From Platynereis dumerilii (Eukaryota > Annelida > Polychaeta > Phyllodocida > Nereididae): a stretch of 64,000 nucleotides of DNA. The notes under the pieces are model-generated. The model had not been told where the DNA came from, did not search any database, and worked only from the letters and a program-made list of their open reading frames with translations. Shown here piece after piece: positions 12,301 through 23,725 of this stretch. The stretch's first letter is position 1. Each line of letters begins with the position of its first letter. Where the stretch lies: the NCBI GenBank assembly GCA_026936325.1, contig JAPTHN010000003.1, forward strand, positions 82,201,006 to 82,265,005, in the 5' to 3' direction. Made by a program: the position numbers and the translations under genes.

Positions 12301-14635
12301 ACAATAAGAGCATTGCTGACAACCTCTGCGGCCAACGGCTGACCTTCTCCTTGGAACTTCTGCATCAGTGTGATCAAGTCGTCTTTGCAAACAAGAGGAA
12401 GACGGACCGCCTAAAAAACAATATATTTAGACGTATATATTATATAGTCTATAGACCCCGCCAGAATAATTTGAAGCTTCGTAAAGGCGGCCTCTGAGTC
12501 TCAGACTGACAGTGTTGCATGTATACGGTAACTATAAACAATTATTTTATGGTATATTTTGCAACAATGACATCTCAAAGAGACAGTAAAACAATAGGCC
12601 TGTCTCCATTCGTAATTCTGAATTTATGTATAGGTGGTGTCTCCAAGCAATAGCATCCTCCCCACGCAAGCCCTGCTAAAATGGACAGGGCTTTCTGCTA
12701 TTTCCAACCTCTTCTGTGATTGGCTGCTTATTTAGGTCATAAGCATTTTGCAGGCAGATTTAGTCCGATTATGGACACTTAGAGGATTACTGGCAACTAA
12801 GAAAAACAGTGTAAAACAAGCAAACTTTCAAACAGTTTCATTTCAGAACTGTGAAAATACATAATTCAATGGAATTTTCGGAACTGTGATAGCACCTTTC
12901 AACAATACACAATTTCTCCATTTGTAACTGTGTGAAACAGAAGCAACAATTTAACTGTGATGTAGCAGTCCCTGATTGGCTGAGCCTAAACTGGGTCAGT
13001 TAATTTTATTCATGAATTAGCAAAGGTTATGGGCTATTTTGTCATGGTATGACTTGGGATGATGAGCAATAGGAGCTCTGATGGAATCCCCTTTGCTTTT
13101 CAACATGATGATTGGTGTTGTTGACCGAGCCAAGGAGTCTAACTTTACGAGTGTGTTTGTTGAATGTTTGATTGTTTGGGTCAACTACACTGTATTGATT
13201 ATGTTCTCAAAACAGCAGTTCCACAGAAAAGTGTTTTGTTATCATACAGATTGAGGGATTGTAACATGTTAACAACCAGATTATTATTTACTGTTGTTCA
13301 CAGGATTTCACTTACTTTGCAAACAAACCAGATAATATGTCATTTGGTGGGCTTCCCCAAAGACAAAAATAGCCCTCCCCCCTTATCGTAGTGCCATCTA
13401 CTGATAATACCTGTCGTAATCCCCATATGGAGACAGACTTACTGCATAAGATCTTACTTCTTATAATTTCAAAATAACTAAATCAATCAATCTTAGCTAG
13501 TTCTTAGACGCATCCCTTTCAGGGTCAAACATTTGTCAACTGGTGTAAAATGAAAGAAGGTGATGAAATTCAAACCTTGAGCATTTTGACGAGAAAGTCC
13601 TCCTGCGTGCCCTGTATTTCTGTGTATCTCAAGACGGCGTCCAAAATGGCCTTCTCGTGGTGTTCAGGGGAATTGTTCTCCTCTTTTTCTGAAATGCAAT
13701 TCAAATCAGATTAGGAGAGTCAATAACTAACTTAAATCAGGATGAACTCATTTGCTATAATAATAGCATTTATAATTTCAGCGGCGGATCCAGGGGTTAG
13801 AGGGCACGGGCCTCTTCCCTCATAAAAACTGAGATGGAAACAACATTTTGAGGAAAATATTGAGCAACGCCGGCCAGCGCATGCCGCAACAATGCCCACA
13901 AGAGCCTGCAATTGCCGAAACGGCGCCCAGAATCCCCAAGACTACCAGTCACTACCCTGTCAGGATCTGAATTTGATGCACCTAAATGCAAATGCCACAC
14001 TCACCCATACAAGGACGCAGGCGATCCTGATCCAGAAGTTTAAGGACCAATTCTTTGGGGGCTTCTAAGAAGCCCACACTCTGGATGACATGCATGAAGT
14101 TGCTGAGACAATGTTCCCAAGCGGCCTCCTTCAGCTTGAGCCAGCCCTCTCTTTCTGACAGGCGGAACACTGCGATGCAATTTGAGCTGACTATCATTGT
14201 TCTTATTGTTTCGTTGCACAGTTCATGAACCTCTGAGAGCTGGAATTTTGCAGCTGCATTGAAGATGCTTTGGACATTAGATGCGTCAACTTCTAGTGGT
14301 TGGCCATAAAGATAATCGACGAGTTTCGAAGCTGCTTCGTAAGTGATACCGTGGACGTCCAACATGATTCTGTCACCTTTTTTGCTGTTAACCAAAATTT
14401 CTCTTGCCAAATAAGGACTGTTGACTAACACAGACCCATGGGCTGGTAAGGACTGCTTAGCCACCCTGATGATGACGTCACAATTGACTCCTTCCTTGTA
14501 TTCATTCCATCTTGACCTTGCCTCTGTAGCGACTTGTGACTTGATGACCTTCGGTTGGCCTCCTCTAGGCAGGAGCATCGCCAACTCCTTCAAAGGGTAT
14601 TGCGACCCATCTCTGTCGTGGGAGTCACCGTTCAT
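9351..14635 (-). CDS. BTB-BACK protein with C-terminal jacalin-like domain (6 exons)
   Basis: Six minus-strand exons join in phase at GT/AG sites: 14635-14005, 13688-13576, 12410-12221, 11901-11764, 11220-11029 and 9514-9351 (stop TAA), giving 475 residues. Residues about 48-148 form a BTB/POZ domain (CDVIIRV, PAHGSVLVNSPY, LVDYLYG, AAKFQL). A BACK-like helical region runs to about 290 (AWEHCLSNF, ILDAVLRY). Residues about 330-475 resemble a jacalin beta-prism: GLKVYYSNG, FQLGEEERIVQVE, INKLTFMTNKG, VYGVY, LQGIKG, YIDWLAFNW. The start ATG lies three bases after a TTTTCAG acceptor, so a 5' UTR exon further upstream is likely. By family knowledge, BTB-BACK proteins dimerise and often act as CUL3 adaptors, and the C-terminal domain would then present the ligand. 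Here a lectin-like fold takes the place of kelch repeats. There is no signal peptide, so it is probably intracellular. BTB-BACK is confident. Jacalin is a motif-level call. Confidence 0.85.
9750..10250. other. Purine-rich intron tract
   Basis: Part of the last intron of the BTB gene and rich in A and G on the plus strand. The overlapping reading frames here (143 codons on the minus strand, 66 on the plus strand) are low-complexity and lack splice support, so I do not call a gene. Confidence 0.45.
11285..11650. repeat. Foldback repeat in BTB intron 4
   Basis: About 65 nt at 11285-11345 (CAGGAAATTTG, GAGTGGACTG, GTGAAAATGGCACTTC) is inverted at 11575-11650, with a 230-nt centre. It lies in the intron between the exons ending at 11764 and starting at 11220. 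No flanking duplication was established. Confidence 0.65.
12600..13436. mobile_element. Possible TIR element in BTB intron 2
   Basis: CTGTCTCCAT at 12600 is inverted at 13427-13436, and nearby bases are roughly symmetrical. A stretch near 13080-13200 has a weak likeness to the SPLLFN-type block of a LINE reverse transcriptase, interrupted and too short to classify. No clear target-site duplication, so both readings are tentative. Confidence 0.3.
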
Positions 14636-14639
14636 TTCC

Positions 14640-15644
14640 TGAAAATAGTAGATTCTGATTAATATTTTTGAAAAATTTATACAAATTCACCTTTGAACCA
14701 ATTTCTAGACAAAAGAAGCAGTCAAATCAAGCGGCTATATTGATAGAACTTAAACGTGTTTTGAATCATCCTCTGATGTGGCTCATCGTTCAATTCCTGA
14801 AAACCAAAAATGCTTTCAGAAAACTGATATCGGTAATCTTTAAACCAATTCCGTGAAAACACAGTTATCAAATCAAAAAGTGTTGTGACACAATCCCTCC
14901 AGTTGATGTGATTTACCGGTCATTTCCTAAAGATTGTGTAGGCCCAGTTAGTAAATATTTGCAGACGATACCATTAATTCACCTTTGAACATTGTAATTG
15001 AATCTAGCTGAATAATATCTTTCTGAAATAACGATCGAGTAAGTTGTCCAAGTAAAGAGTAGCCTAAATTATTCTTAAATTACATCTATAATTGGTGCAG
15101 TTGACAAAATCAGTGATACAGCCATGCGCATGCCTACCAATAATACCCTATAAGACAATACAAGCGTATGCAATTCGAATTTGGTGATTGCAGAAGCAGG
15201 GTCATTTTGCAAATAACATATAGATATGGTGCAAATGCAATAGTTGACCTTGTACATCTCACTTATTTTGATAATGTTCTGCCATGCAAAATATTTTCTC
15301 TTTTATAGTATTTGCATATTTTGAAGAAATGCAAAAATAGTGGGAGCCTATGCCAAAGTCACATGACAAATTCCAATTAGAATACAACCACAGCAGTGAT
15401 CACAAACTGTTATACATTGTTTGTTACTATGTGTGCTTTTAGCAGTTAGACATGAGATAAAAATATATAAGAACTTGCAACTTATAGAACTAACAACACC
15501 CAACAATAACTGTGAATCTTGAGAAAATGTTTTCCATAGTCAACTGTCAAATGTGATAGAATCTGTGATAAATATATCAAAACACACATGTCCAGGGCAT
15601 TGCTTGGACTTGGCCATATGCTAGTATATGGATGGATTAAATCG
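14640..15644. other. Region upstream of the BTB coding start
   Basis: Expected to contain the 5' UTR exon and promoter of the minus-strand BTB gene, because a splice acceptor directly precedes its ATG. I could not place the exon or a core promoter. Confidence 0.3.
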
Positions 15645-15930
15645 ATCTACAAGTATAGGTTATTTACCTAGGGAGAGGCAATATGTGATTTATCCAGCGA
15701 GGGCGTTAGCCCGAGCTGTGATAAACACATATTGCCGATCCCGTGGTGAATAACTGGCTTATACCATATGACAAAACTGAAACTTGTCATTTGTTGCTGT
15801 GGTTTTTCACAGCTTCACTTATTATTATCCCATGGGAGGATAACTGGACAACAAAGAATATGGGTTTTATTGCGGTGAAATACTGGCTCATGATTGGCTG
15901 ACAGAGGTGTCGAATGGGATAAGCCCTGAT
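15645..15930 (+). repeat. Hairpin repeat family, copy 1
   Basis: Starts with a roughly 100-nt imperfect hairpin (GGTTATTTACC, GGCAATATGTGATTTATC, then the inverse ending GTGAATAAC). GAGGATAACTGGACAACAAA and ATTGGCTGACAGAGGTGTCG follow. The same ordered blocks occur inverted at 47772-48010, so this is a dispersed repeat family. Confidence 0.7.
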
Positions 15931-16537
15931 ATACTATGTCTATCAATGACTGGTACTTCCGCTCGTGGATACAGCAGTTTGATCATACTGGTCATGGACT
16001 CTCCAATTGATGAACTATATGTTCAGTGTATTTTATTCAGTTGCGTAAATTAAGGACTACAAGGCCACATCATTACAAATTAATCATAACATTACATTTC
16101 ACTTTATGAATATTCAAGGTGCAACGGATACAATCCGTGAATCGAAGACTGCGTGCAGTTTAGGTAGCTGGTCAATCCAATTAGGCTTATCACTACAACT
16201 TATAGAGTAATCCACTTGACTGCATGGAACGCATGGAGGCCTATCATGAAATGCATTAGGTCTTTTTAATCACATTGCAGGGATAGTTTGCAATTACCCA
16301 GCTAACAAGCCTTATAAAAACTACTTTAGCATCCCCATTATATTTCAAATGTTTAATATATATTATGATTGTATTGGACCTTTTTCCGTGATAGATTTTT
16401 TCAATATATAATATATCATATCCGGCAGGATATAAGTATTTATTCTTATTATGTGTCAATTTCAATATGATCCCATCCATTGAAATATCCAGTCAATTTC
16501 ACACAGATAGTCCATTATTGCAATAACAAAACCTCTG

Positions 16538-19500
16538 TTTGTTCTAAAGTCCCATGAGTCCTATTCATTGCTCATCATTTGTTGTCAAATCTCACCTTTT
16601 GTTGACTTTAAAAAATATTTTGTAAACCCTATGTTGAAGTACTCGATGTATCAATGGCAAAAAAGTATGACAGTTCTCACCAATTCAAGAGTCGTTAAAT
16701 TGGATTGTTTTGTGAAAAATTGTATCTTTGTATTAATAAAAGTAGATAATATCAGTAGCTGAGAAAAAATTTATTGGACGTAATAGAAGAGGAGAGATTT
16801 GACACGGAGGATGAAGCACCTAGTGTGTTCAAATGTTCACCTTACTATAGCAATGATGGTCTAAGTGATCTCATGTCAGTCAATACGGATAGTTTCAAGA
16901 TATTTTCCTTAAACTGTCAGTCTCTTAACTCAAAGTTCAATGACCTGAAACTGTTTATTGAGGAATGTTGTAATTCGGGGTTCCATGCTATTTGTTTGCA
17001 AGAGACCTGGTTGAGCAGCGACTCTGATCTTTCTTTATTACAACTAAATGGATATCAATTAATCTCTAAGGGTAAATCTGCAAGTCTGCATGGTGGGGTT
17101 GTTATCTATTTAAAAGATACATTCAAATACAAAGTTCTATCCACTTGTAGCCAGGCAAATATATGGGATGGCTTGTTCATCGAAGTTGATATATGCAGTG
17201 CTGGTAGTTGTGCTAGTCAAAAAAAGACTATTATTATTGGAAATATATATCGACCACCTCGCGATAATTTATCAAATTACAATGCATTCAATAATGAATT
17301 AGAACAGATCCTACACAATTTTCAGAGGAATAGTAAAGATGTTACCATCGTGGGTGACTTCAATATTGATCTGTTGAAAATAAGAGAGCGATCTGTTTTC
17401 AATGATTTCTTTGAACTTCTACTATCTAATGGTTTTGTGCCGAAAATCACATTTCCAACACGAATAACTAATCACAGCAGTACCTTAATAGACAATATTC
17501 TTGTAAAGCTGTCAGGTAGTTTTTCCCCAACAACCGCTGGAATCCTTACTGTTAAAATTTCTGATCACCTACCCTGTTTCATTTCACTTGATTATTTGAA
17601 AGTGACTTATCCTTTGTCGAAATATGTAAATGTATGGCCCAGAGGCGATGAAAAAAACAGTATGTTTATGAGACATATTGCCGAAAAATGCTCTTCAGTA
17701 GCCTTTAATGCCAACCTAAATTTGGACCCGAATATAAATTATGAAATTTTGCATGAGGTCATACAAGAGTCCTATGAAAAGCATTTTCCAGTTAAGTCTG
17801 TGAAATTTAATAAACACAAACACAAGAGAAACAATTGGGTAACACAAGGTATATTGTCATCGATTAAGTTCAGAGACAAATTATATAAGAAAATGCTTGA
17901 AGCCAGAAATAACCCTACAAATTATGAAAAATTTAGAATGGAACTACATTCCTATAATAAAATACTGAAACGTTTGATAAGGGAAGCCAAAAGATCATAT
18001 TATAACTCTTGTTTTACTAAGTTCCGAGGTGACATTAAGAAAACTTGGAATACTATAAAAAATATAATTAACAAAAACAAGAATTCCAATGATTTTCCAA
18101 ATTACTTCTTAATCGATGGCAAGTATGTATCTGAGCCAAATGAGATAGCTGATAAATTCAACCAGTATTTTGTTAATGTTGGCCCCAATTTATCACAGAA
18201 GATTATCCAACCCCAAAATAGAACTTTCAAACATTTTCTTCAAACATCAATAGAAAATGAATTCTCTTTTACTTGTGTGACATCTGAGACAGTTTCCAAG
18301 ATTATAGATGAACTGAAGCCAAAAACCAGTTGTGGCATTGATAGAATTTCAAACAGGTTACTAAAGTTAATCAAGACTCAAATTCTGTCACCTTTTACTC
18401 TCATCATCAATCAATCCCTAACCTCAGGAATCTTCCCTGACCGATTGAAAATTGCAAAAGTGACTCCTATTTTTAAAAGTAAGGAAGACCACTTGCTTGA
18501 AAATTATAGGCCTATCTCTGTCTTGTCCAGTTTATCTAAGGTGTTAGAAAGAATTATGCATTCTCAACTCTTCAAATATTTAAATGACAATAAATTATTC
18601 TACAATAATCAATACGGTTTTCGGAATTCTCACTCCACTGAACTTGCAGCTCTAGAATTAACAAATCGCATAATAGACCAAATGGATAAAAATGGAACCC
18701 CACTATCAGTTTTTTTAGATCTATCGAAAGCTTTTGATACCATTGATCATAAAATATTACTTTATAAATTACAGTATTACGGTGTTAAAAATAATTCACT
18801 GGCCTTGTTTGCTGATTATCTGAAGAATCGTAAACAAATGGTATCTTTTAAAGATACAAACTCGTCATTATTGACAATTGAAACGGGAGTTCCCCAAGGT
18901 TCAATCCTTGGACCCTTATTATTTATTGTATATCTTAATGATCTTCATGAAGCGTGTAACATTTTCCATCCAATTATTTACGCAGATGACACCTGCTTAA
19001 CTGCAACTTTGAATTCTTTTGGACAAGACAGAGATGCCTACATAAATGAAGAACTGAAAAACATCTCTGAATGGATGAAATTGAATAAATTGTCATTGAA
19101 TTCCTCTAAAACCAAGGCCATGTTGTTCCATTCGCCACGTAAAACTGTATCTTACCCTGTTATTCATCTAGATGGCTCCGTTATTCAATTTGTTGATAGT
19201 TTTGACTACCTTGGTATTGTACTTGACAAGAATGTATGTTGGAAACCTCATATGGCTAAAATATCTCTGAAGATGTCTAAGATAACTGGGATTATGTGTA
19301 GATTGAAGAATGTTTTGGGCAGGGATGTTCTTTTGACTCTTTATAATAGCTTATTTCTTCCTTATGTGAATTATGGAATACTCTGTTGGAAGTCTCGTTT
19401 AAAAGACCTCGTCAAATTGCAAAAAAAGGTGATTCGAATTGTATCAGGTGCTAGGTATAATGATCATACCGAACCATTGTTTAAGACTCTGAAACTCCTA

Positions 19501-19881
19501 AAAGTGACTGACTTGTGTCTACTTAGAGAGTACCAATTCTGTTACAAATTAGAGAATACAGCTTTACCATATTATTTTCAATCAAATCTCTACAGAAGAA
19601 ACTCAAATGTACATAATCACAACACTAGAACTTCAGACCTTTTCCATATCCCTAGAGTAAAACATGAATTTGCTAAGTTTGGAATCCAGTGTACAATACC
19701 TCAAGCATACAATAACTGTCCCTCTATTATAAGAACAAAAATATATACTCATAGCTATCAGGGTTTTACTGCATATGCAAAGAATCATATGATTAATACC
19801 TATGCATATGAATGTACAATCTCTAACTGCTATATTTGTCAGAGACAATAATCAGTACTTCATGCTTTTTACTATTATTAT

Positions 19882-19916
<35 letters not shown>

Positions 19917-20647
19917 TTTTCTCTGTTGTACTCGGTTTTTGTATTGTTTACATGTAACAGGCAGGAGTTGAGTATACATACAAATATTATAGATAAAATC
20001 TACCAAAGAACAGATGCTACACAGCTGCCGCAGGGGGGCCTCGCTGGGCTGTCTTGTCAGATTTCCCCATCCACCCTAAGGGGTGGTAAAGTGATTTGGC
20101 AGCCCTGCAATGTGAGGTCACCCTGGGCAGCTCCATTATGGCACTGTAAATATTATTATGTTACTGTCTTCATCTAATTGTGTATATAAATCTATCCTCT
20201 TCCTAGTCCGTTAATTTACATTGTAAAACTTTGATGTGATCTACTTATTATTTAATACCAGGCTCTGGTGCTGTATTTTTCTTATTAATTATGTAACAGA
20301 CTGTCATTCTTCTTTCATCACACTATTATTATAGAAATGAATATATTATTTAAGAGTAAAGCTTATGACAATACATTTACTTACAACTGGTAATTAGTCA
20401 ACCATATATTTATGTTATGCTATAGGACTCATGGGACTTTAGTTTGTTCTTTTTTTTTTTCAGACTTAAAAACAATATTTCATTTTATGGGTGGCCCCTT
20501 GATAGCGGCCTACTAGCCTTAAAGGGGTCACCCTCAATAGAGAATTGTCAAACAAAAAAAATACTGTATAACATATCAATAGTTTATTTATCTTTTTCAT
20601 AACTTATTCTCTATTGAAAATAAATATGTCTGAGTCTGAGTCTGAGG
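16538..20647 (+). mobile_element. CR1/L2-type LINE, apparently near full length
   Basis: The body is a single intact endonuclease-reverse transcriptase ORF (16774-19851) followed by about 800 nt of 3' UTR. The 3' end has an AATAAA-like TTGAAAATAAATATG and a short TCTGAG tandem tail instead of poly-A, as in the CR1/L2/Crack/Daphne group. TCAATAGAGAA near 20535 is inverted just before the tail, giving a 3' terminal stem. A 21-nt sequence at 16544-16564 is perfectly inverted at 20422-20442. No separate ORF1 was recognised upstream, so either the clade lacks it or the 5' end is truncated. The 5' limit is approximate. Confidence 0.8.
16774..19851 (+). CDS. LINE ORF: endonuclease plus reverse transcriptase
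   Basis: The frame is open from 16759. Position 16774 is TTG, and the first in-frame ATG is at 16873 (MSVNTDSFKIFSLN), the more likely eukaryotic start. Residues about 42-275 are an APE-type endonuclease: FSLNCQSLNS, CLQETWLS (E77), IIGNIYRPP, VGDFNIDL and SDHLP near 263. Residues about 490-760 are the reverse transcriptase: ENYRPISVLSSLSKVLE, YGFRNSHST, VFLDLSKAFDTIDH, GVPQGSILGPLLF and YADDT at 736-740, followed by a thumb region with YLGIVLDKN. All catalytic blocks are present and there are no internal stops over 1025 codons, so the copy is young and could encode an active enzyme. It would drive target-primed reverse transcription of its own RNA. The exact clade within CR1/L2 is not resolved. 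Confidence 0.92.
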   Translation: MDVIEEERFDTEDEAPSVFKCSPYYSNDGLSDLMSVNTDSFKIFSLNCQSLNSKFNDLKLFIEECCNSGFHAICLQETWLSSDSDLSLLQLNGYQLISKGKSASLHGGVVIYLKDTFKYKVLSTCSQANIWDGLFIEVDICSAGSCASQKKTIIIGNIYRPPRDNLSNYNAFNNELEQILHNFQRNSKDVTIVGDFNIDLLKIRERSVFNDFFELLLSNGFVPKITFPTRITNHSSTLIDNILVKLSGSFSPTTAGILTVKISDHLPCFISLDYLKVTYPLSKYVNVWPRGDEKNSMFMRHIAEKCSSVAFNANLNLDPNINYEILHEVIQESYEKHFPVKSVKFNKHKHKRNNWVTQGILSSIKFRDKLYKKMLEARNNPTNYEKFRMELHSYNKILKRLIREAKRSYYNSCFTKFRGDIKKTWNTIKNIINKNKNSNDFPNYFLIDGKYVSEPNEIADKFNQYFVNVGPNLSQKIIQPQNRTFKHFLQTSIENEFSFTCVTSETVSKIIDELKPKTSCGIDRISNRLLKLIKTQILSPFTLIINQSLTSGIFPDRLKIAKVTPIFKSKEDHLLENYRPISVLSSLSKVLERIMHSQLFKYLNDNKLFYNNQYGFRNSHSTELAALELTNRIIDQMDKNGTPLSVFLDLSKAFDTIDHKILLYKLQYYGVKNNSLALFADYLKNRKQMVSFKDTNSSLLTIETGVPQGSILGPLLFIVYLNDLHEACNIFHPIIYADDTCLTATLNSFGQDRDAYINEELKNISEWMKLNKLSLNSSKTKAMLFHSPRKTVSYPVIHLDGSVIQFVDSFDYLGIVLDKNVCWKPHMAKISLKMSKITGIMCRLKNVLGRDVLLTLYNSLFLPYVNYGILCWKSRLKDLVKLQKKVIRIVSGARYNDHTEPLFKTLKLLKVTDLCLLREYQFCYKLENTALPYYFQSNLYRRNSNVHNHNTRTSDLFHIPRVKHEFAKFGIQCTIPQAYNNCPSIIRTKIYTHSYQGFTAYAKNHMINTYAYECTISNCYICQRQ

Positions 20648-20649
20648 TT

Positions 20650-21830
20650 GTTTTAAACTTTAAACCATTTAAAAATCTGGAAAATGAATTCTCTCTGCCA
20701 ATTTTACTGGAAATAGAGGTATTGCACACCTTTTTAGGCCAAAAATTAGAAGGTTAGGCTGATCAATATATGTTTTGGCGGCCATTTTTAATTCTGTATT
20801 TTTCTCAAATGCCCTTGTATACGCTCTCATTATTCGCAATGTATGTTTCGAGGAGGGGGTCTAAGGACCCTAAACCCACTTAGAAAATATCTTCACCAGT
20901 CACCACAGGGTGTTACCCTCTGGCTGCCTCACTAACAGTCCCATTATATAGATGCCACTTTAATAGTGTGTTCTAAAATATTCCAGAAGTGGCCCTATCA
21001 TTTCATGACCATGACCTTAAACTTGGACTTCTATTGTGACAGTTGAAATATGCACTTACAATATATGATACTGCGCAAATAGAACGTATTTACTTTTTAA
21101 AAGACAAGCAAATATATGATTTTTTTCATGTGTATATACTTGAAAATGTATCATCTCGTAACAGAAATTGTTAATTTTATCTAAATTTGTGGCAGAGATG
21201 GACTGTGGTGTTTCCGTTTTCAACACTCATGACCGTTTGATGAGTTCATGACCAAAATGATCAAACATTCGAAAAATAAAACTGTTTTGATTTGACAACT
21301 TCAGATCAGGTTTCACTTATTATTAGAAGAATAATTGATACTTTGAACTTAAAAAAGTAGAAAGTGTTATTATCGGTTTATGGTGCATTTCTTGGGTCAT
21401 TTTAAAAGAGAGTTCTCTGAAATTCTTCAAAATTGGTACTGTGATGGTTTTCTAGAAAAGGACAATTTCTTTTTGCTAGCTTTTTTTTCCATACAAGCCC
21501 TCGAGCCCAAGTCACAAAGCTATGGAGCACTCATCAACGGAGCCCAAAAAAGACGCAAAGGTCTTTCGCATGCCAAACAGCACAATTACACAGACATCAT
21601 ATAATTGACAATAAGTTCCGACACAGGCACGCCGGTCACGGATATACAAAGGAAAAGAAGAAGGCAGGATTGACCTTTGACCCGTGGATGCCATTCCATT
21701 TGGTTTCTATTTATTAATTTTTTCGATTACAGAAGGGCACCAAAAGTGACTGGATGAACGTTAAAAACTTACGGAAAATTTATGGTAAATTTGAATGAGA
21801 TTGGTGAAAGAGAGTGACCTCCAGAGTGTA
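20650..21830. other. Intergenic, nothing recognised
   Basis: AT-rich, without exons. Short open frames near 21380-21694 lie on opposite strands and have no recognisable motif. Confidence 0.35.
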
Positions 21831-22772
21831 CAGGGTGTCTACAAAAAGAGGACAGTCACTTGTCTTCTTTTTTGGACTCATATAAGTTCAGAATTTGGTA
21901 TAAGTCTGATGTAAGAGTGGATTTGATAGTCGCCATGTTTTTTTCTAGCAAATATATTTATTCATGAATTAGATCACAAGTAAAGGCAAAAAGGAAGCAC
22001 GATGTGCGAAAGTGCTTGCATTGCTCCAAGCTGACCATAGTGACCAAGGGGGTCCTGTTAAAAATTTCCTCAATGTTGATGAGTAATTTATGGTGCTTGT
22101 AAGAGTAGGAATGAATCATTCGTGAGTAATGGGACATTTGCTGATGCTCCAGCTGCCAAAATTCAAATTCAGGACCTAACATTGGGTCTTCAACATGGGG
22201 TCATATAACTACAAGAAAATCACCAAAAATGTCTCAAACAGCAAGTGATCAGAGTGCCGGAATCAATGCAAATGTTTATAATAACATTCTGAAAGAATTT
22301 TTGAAGCCATGGCGTCAGACAAGAAACTCTCTTGTTAGCTAAATCATCTTCCAACAAGGTGGAGCACCTGTTCATACTGCATAGAAGACTCTGGAGTGCC
22401 TCAAAACAAACCTGCCAAGCAAGGTATAGAGTGCCACCCCTGTTCTCCCCAGCTGGATCTAGTGAATTACTGGGTATGGGCAACTTTGAAGGCTGAATCC
22501 AGCAAGTTATCTGAACCCTCACAGCAAAGGTAAAAGCCTCCATCATGTCTGAATGGGGCAAAATGTTGGAGGAGTGCATCAAACATGCTTTCACATCATT
22601 TCGGTCTCATCTGCAGAAAGTTACCACAGCAACGGATGCGAACAATGGGTAATTCTGTTCTGACAATACTGTTCACATACAAATCATTTTTTTTAACAAT
22701 TATGCTTGGCACAAAATAAACTGTAAACAAATCAAATTGTGTATGCTGTCCTTTTTTTCTGTAGACACACTT
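21831..22772 (+). mobile_element. Decayed Tc1/mariner-type transposon
   Basis: The left end CAGGGTGTCTACAAAAAGAG and the inverse of the right end (AAGTGTGTCTACAG) match, with TA on both sides (21829-21830 and 22773-22774). Within about 22340-22600 the plus strand has transposase blocks of the IS630/Tc1/mariner superfamily: FQQGGAPVHTA and SPQLDLVNYWVWATLK. Both normally hold catalytic or conserved aspartates (FQQDGAP, SPDLNP) that are changed here. Several stops interrupt the frame and at 942 bp the element is shorter than an intact copy. It is therefore an inactive, internally shortened element. Confidence 0.75.
22300..22630 (+). pseudogene. Mariner-type transposase remnant
   Basis: The C-terminal half of a DD(E/D) transposase inside the TA-flanked element. 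The FQQxGAPVHTA and SPQLDLVNYWVW blocks are recognisable. The catalytic aspartate after FQQ is replaced by glycine, and the SPDL aspartate by glutamine. In-frame stops separate the blocks, so no protein is made. Confidence 0.65.
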
Positions 22773-22774
22773 TA

Positions 22775-23725
22775 CTAACAAGATTTTCATAAAATTCTTT
22801 AGGTAAGAGCAGCTGTGCTGCAAACAAACCAATGCCTAAACACCTAGCGTCATTTAATGGAAATTTTCTTATTGACGAGTTCCACAATGTATGTAAATGT
22901 GGTAGTTTTTTAGAAGTATATCAGGTCACAAGTAATGTTTTTAACATGACTGTCACCATCACTTGGTACGTGATTGCTGCCACGGAGCTTACTGGCATGA
23001 CATCGGTGTCAAATGACATCTACCCATCTTACAGAACACGTGATTTCACATGTTCATTCCAAATTCTAATTTTAATCTGGAGCAGCTAATGTTGATACAT
23101 TGCAAGAAAGTACTGAGACCAGGCCAAGATGAAACCTGATGCAATGAATTTGATACCCTTTTAACCATGACTGTGACATTGCTGAACCATGCATCAACAA
23201 GATGATGAGGCAATTCCATCAGGCAGGGTCAGGAATGACACATTGTAGATATAATATTAAGGAGTTGTTGATTGAGTTGGATCAGTCTCCTTTTCAACAC
23301 TAAATGCAACCAGTGTGAGACATGCTGTCTTTACGGTCCATCTCTTTAATTCTAATTCACTAAACGCTGCAGCGAAAGTTGATCCTAAAATGTACCAGAC
23401 ATTTTTTGTTTTAAAATTGACTTTGAGCACTTTGCCGATTGGCGGTCCACAAGTAAATTTTATTATAATTGATATTGAAATGTTCTTAGAGTATATCCCT
23501 GAGATGGCGAGGGCTAGTCTATCTTTTCCATACTTGGAGCTCTTTTCTTAAATCAGATATATAATGAAATCAAAAAGTAACAAAATTTGCAGTTTTTGTC
23601 CATGATTCCATTACGCTGTGTTCAGCTTGCTGTATAAAACTGCTCGGGCTGATCACAGACATTCTATATATCAGAAATGTTAGTTTATATTCAATTAAGT
23701 CTAAATAGATCACTAAGTCATATAA
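22775..23725. other. Intergenic, nothing recognised
   Basis: Sits between two TIR elements. Short overlapping open frames have no recognisable domain. Confidence 0.35.

Noticed and set aside
19836-20177. 113-codon plus-strand frame after the LINE ORF
   Set aside because: It lies in the LINE 3' UTR, spans a TA microsatellite and has no domain.
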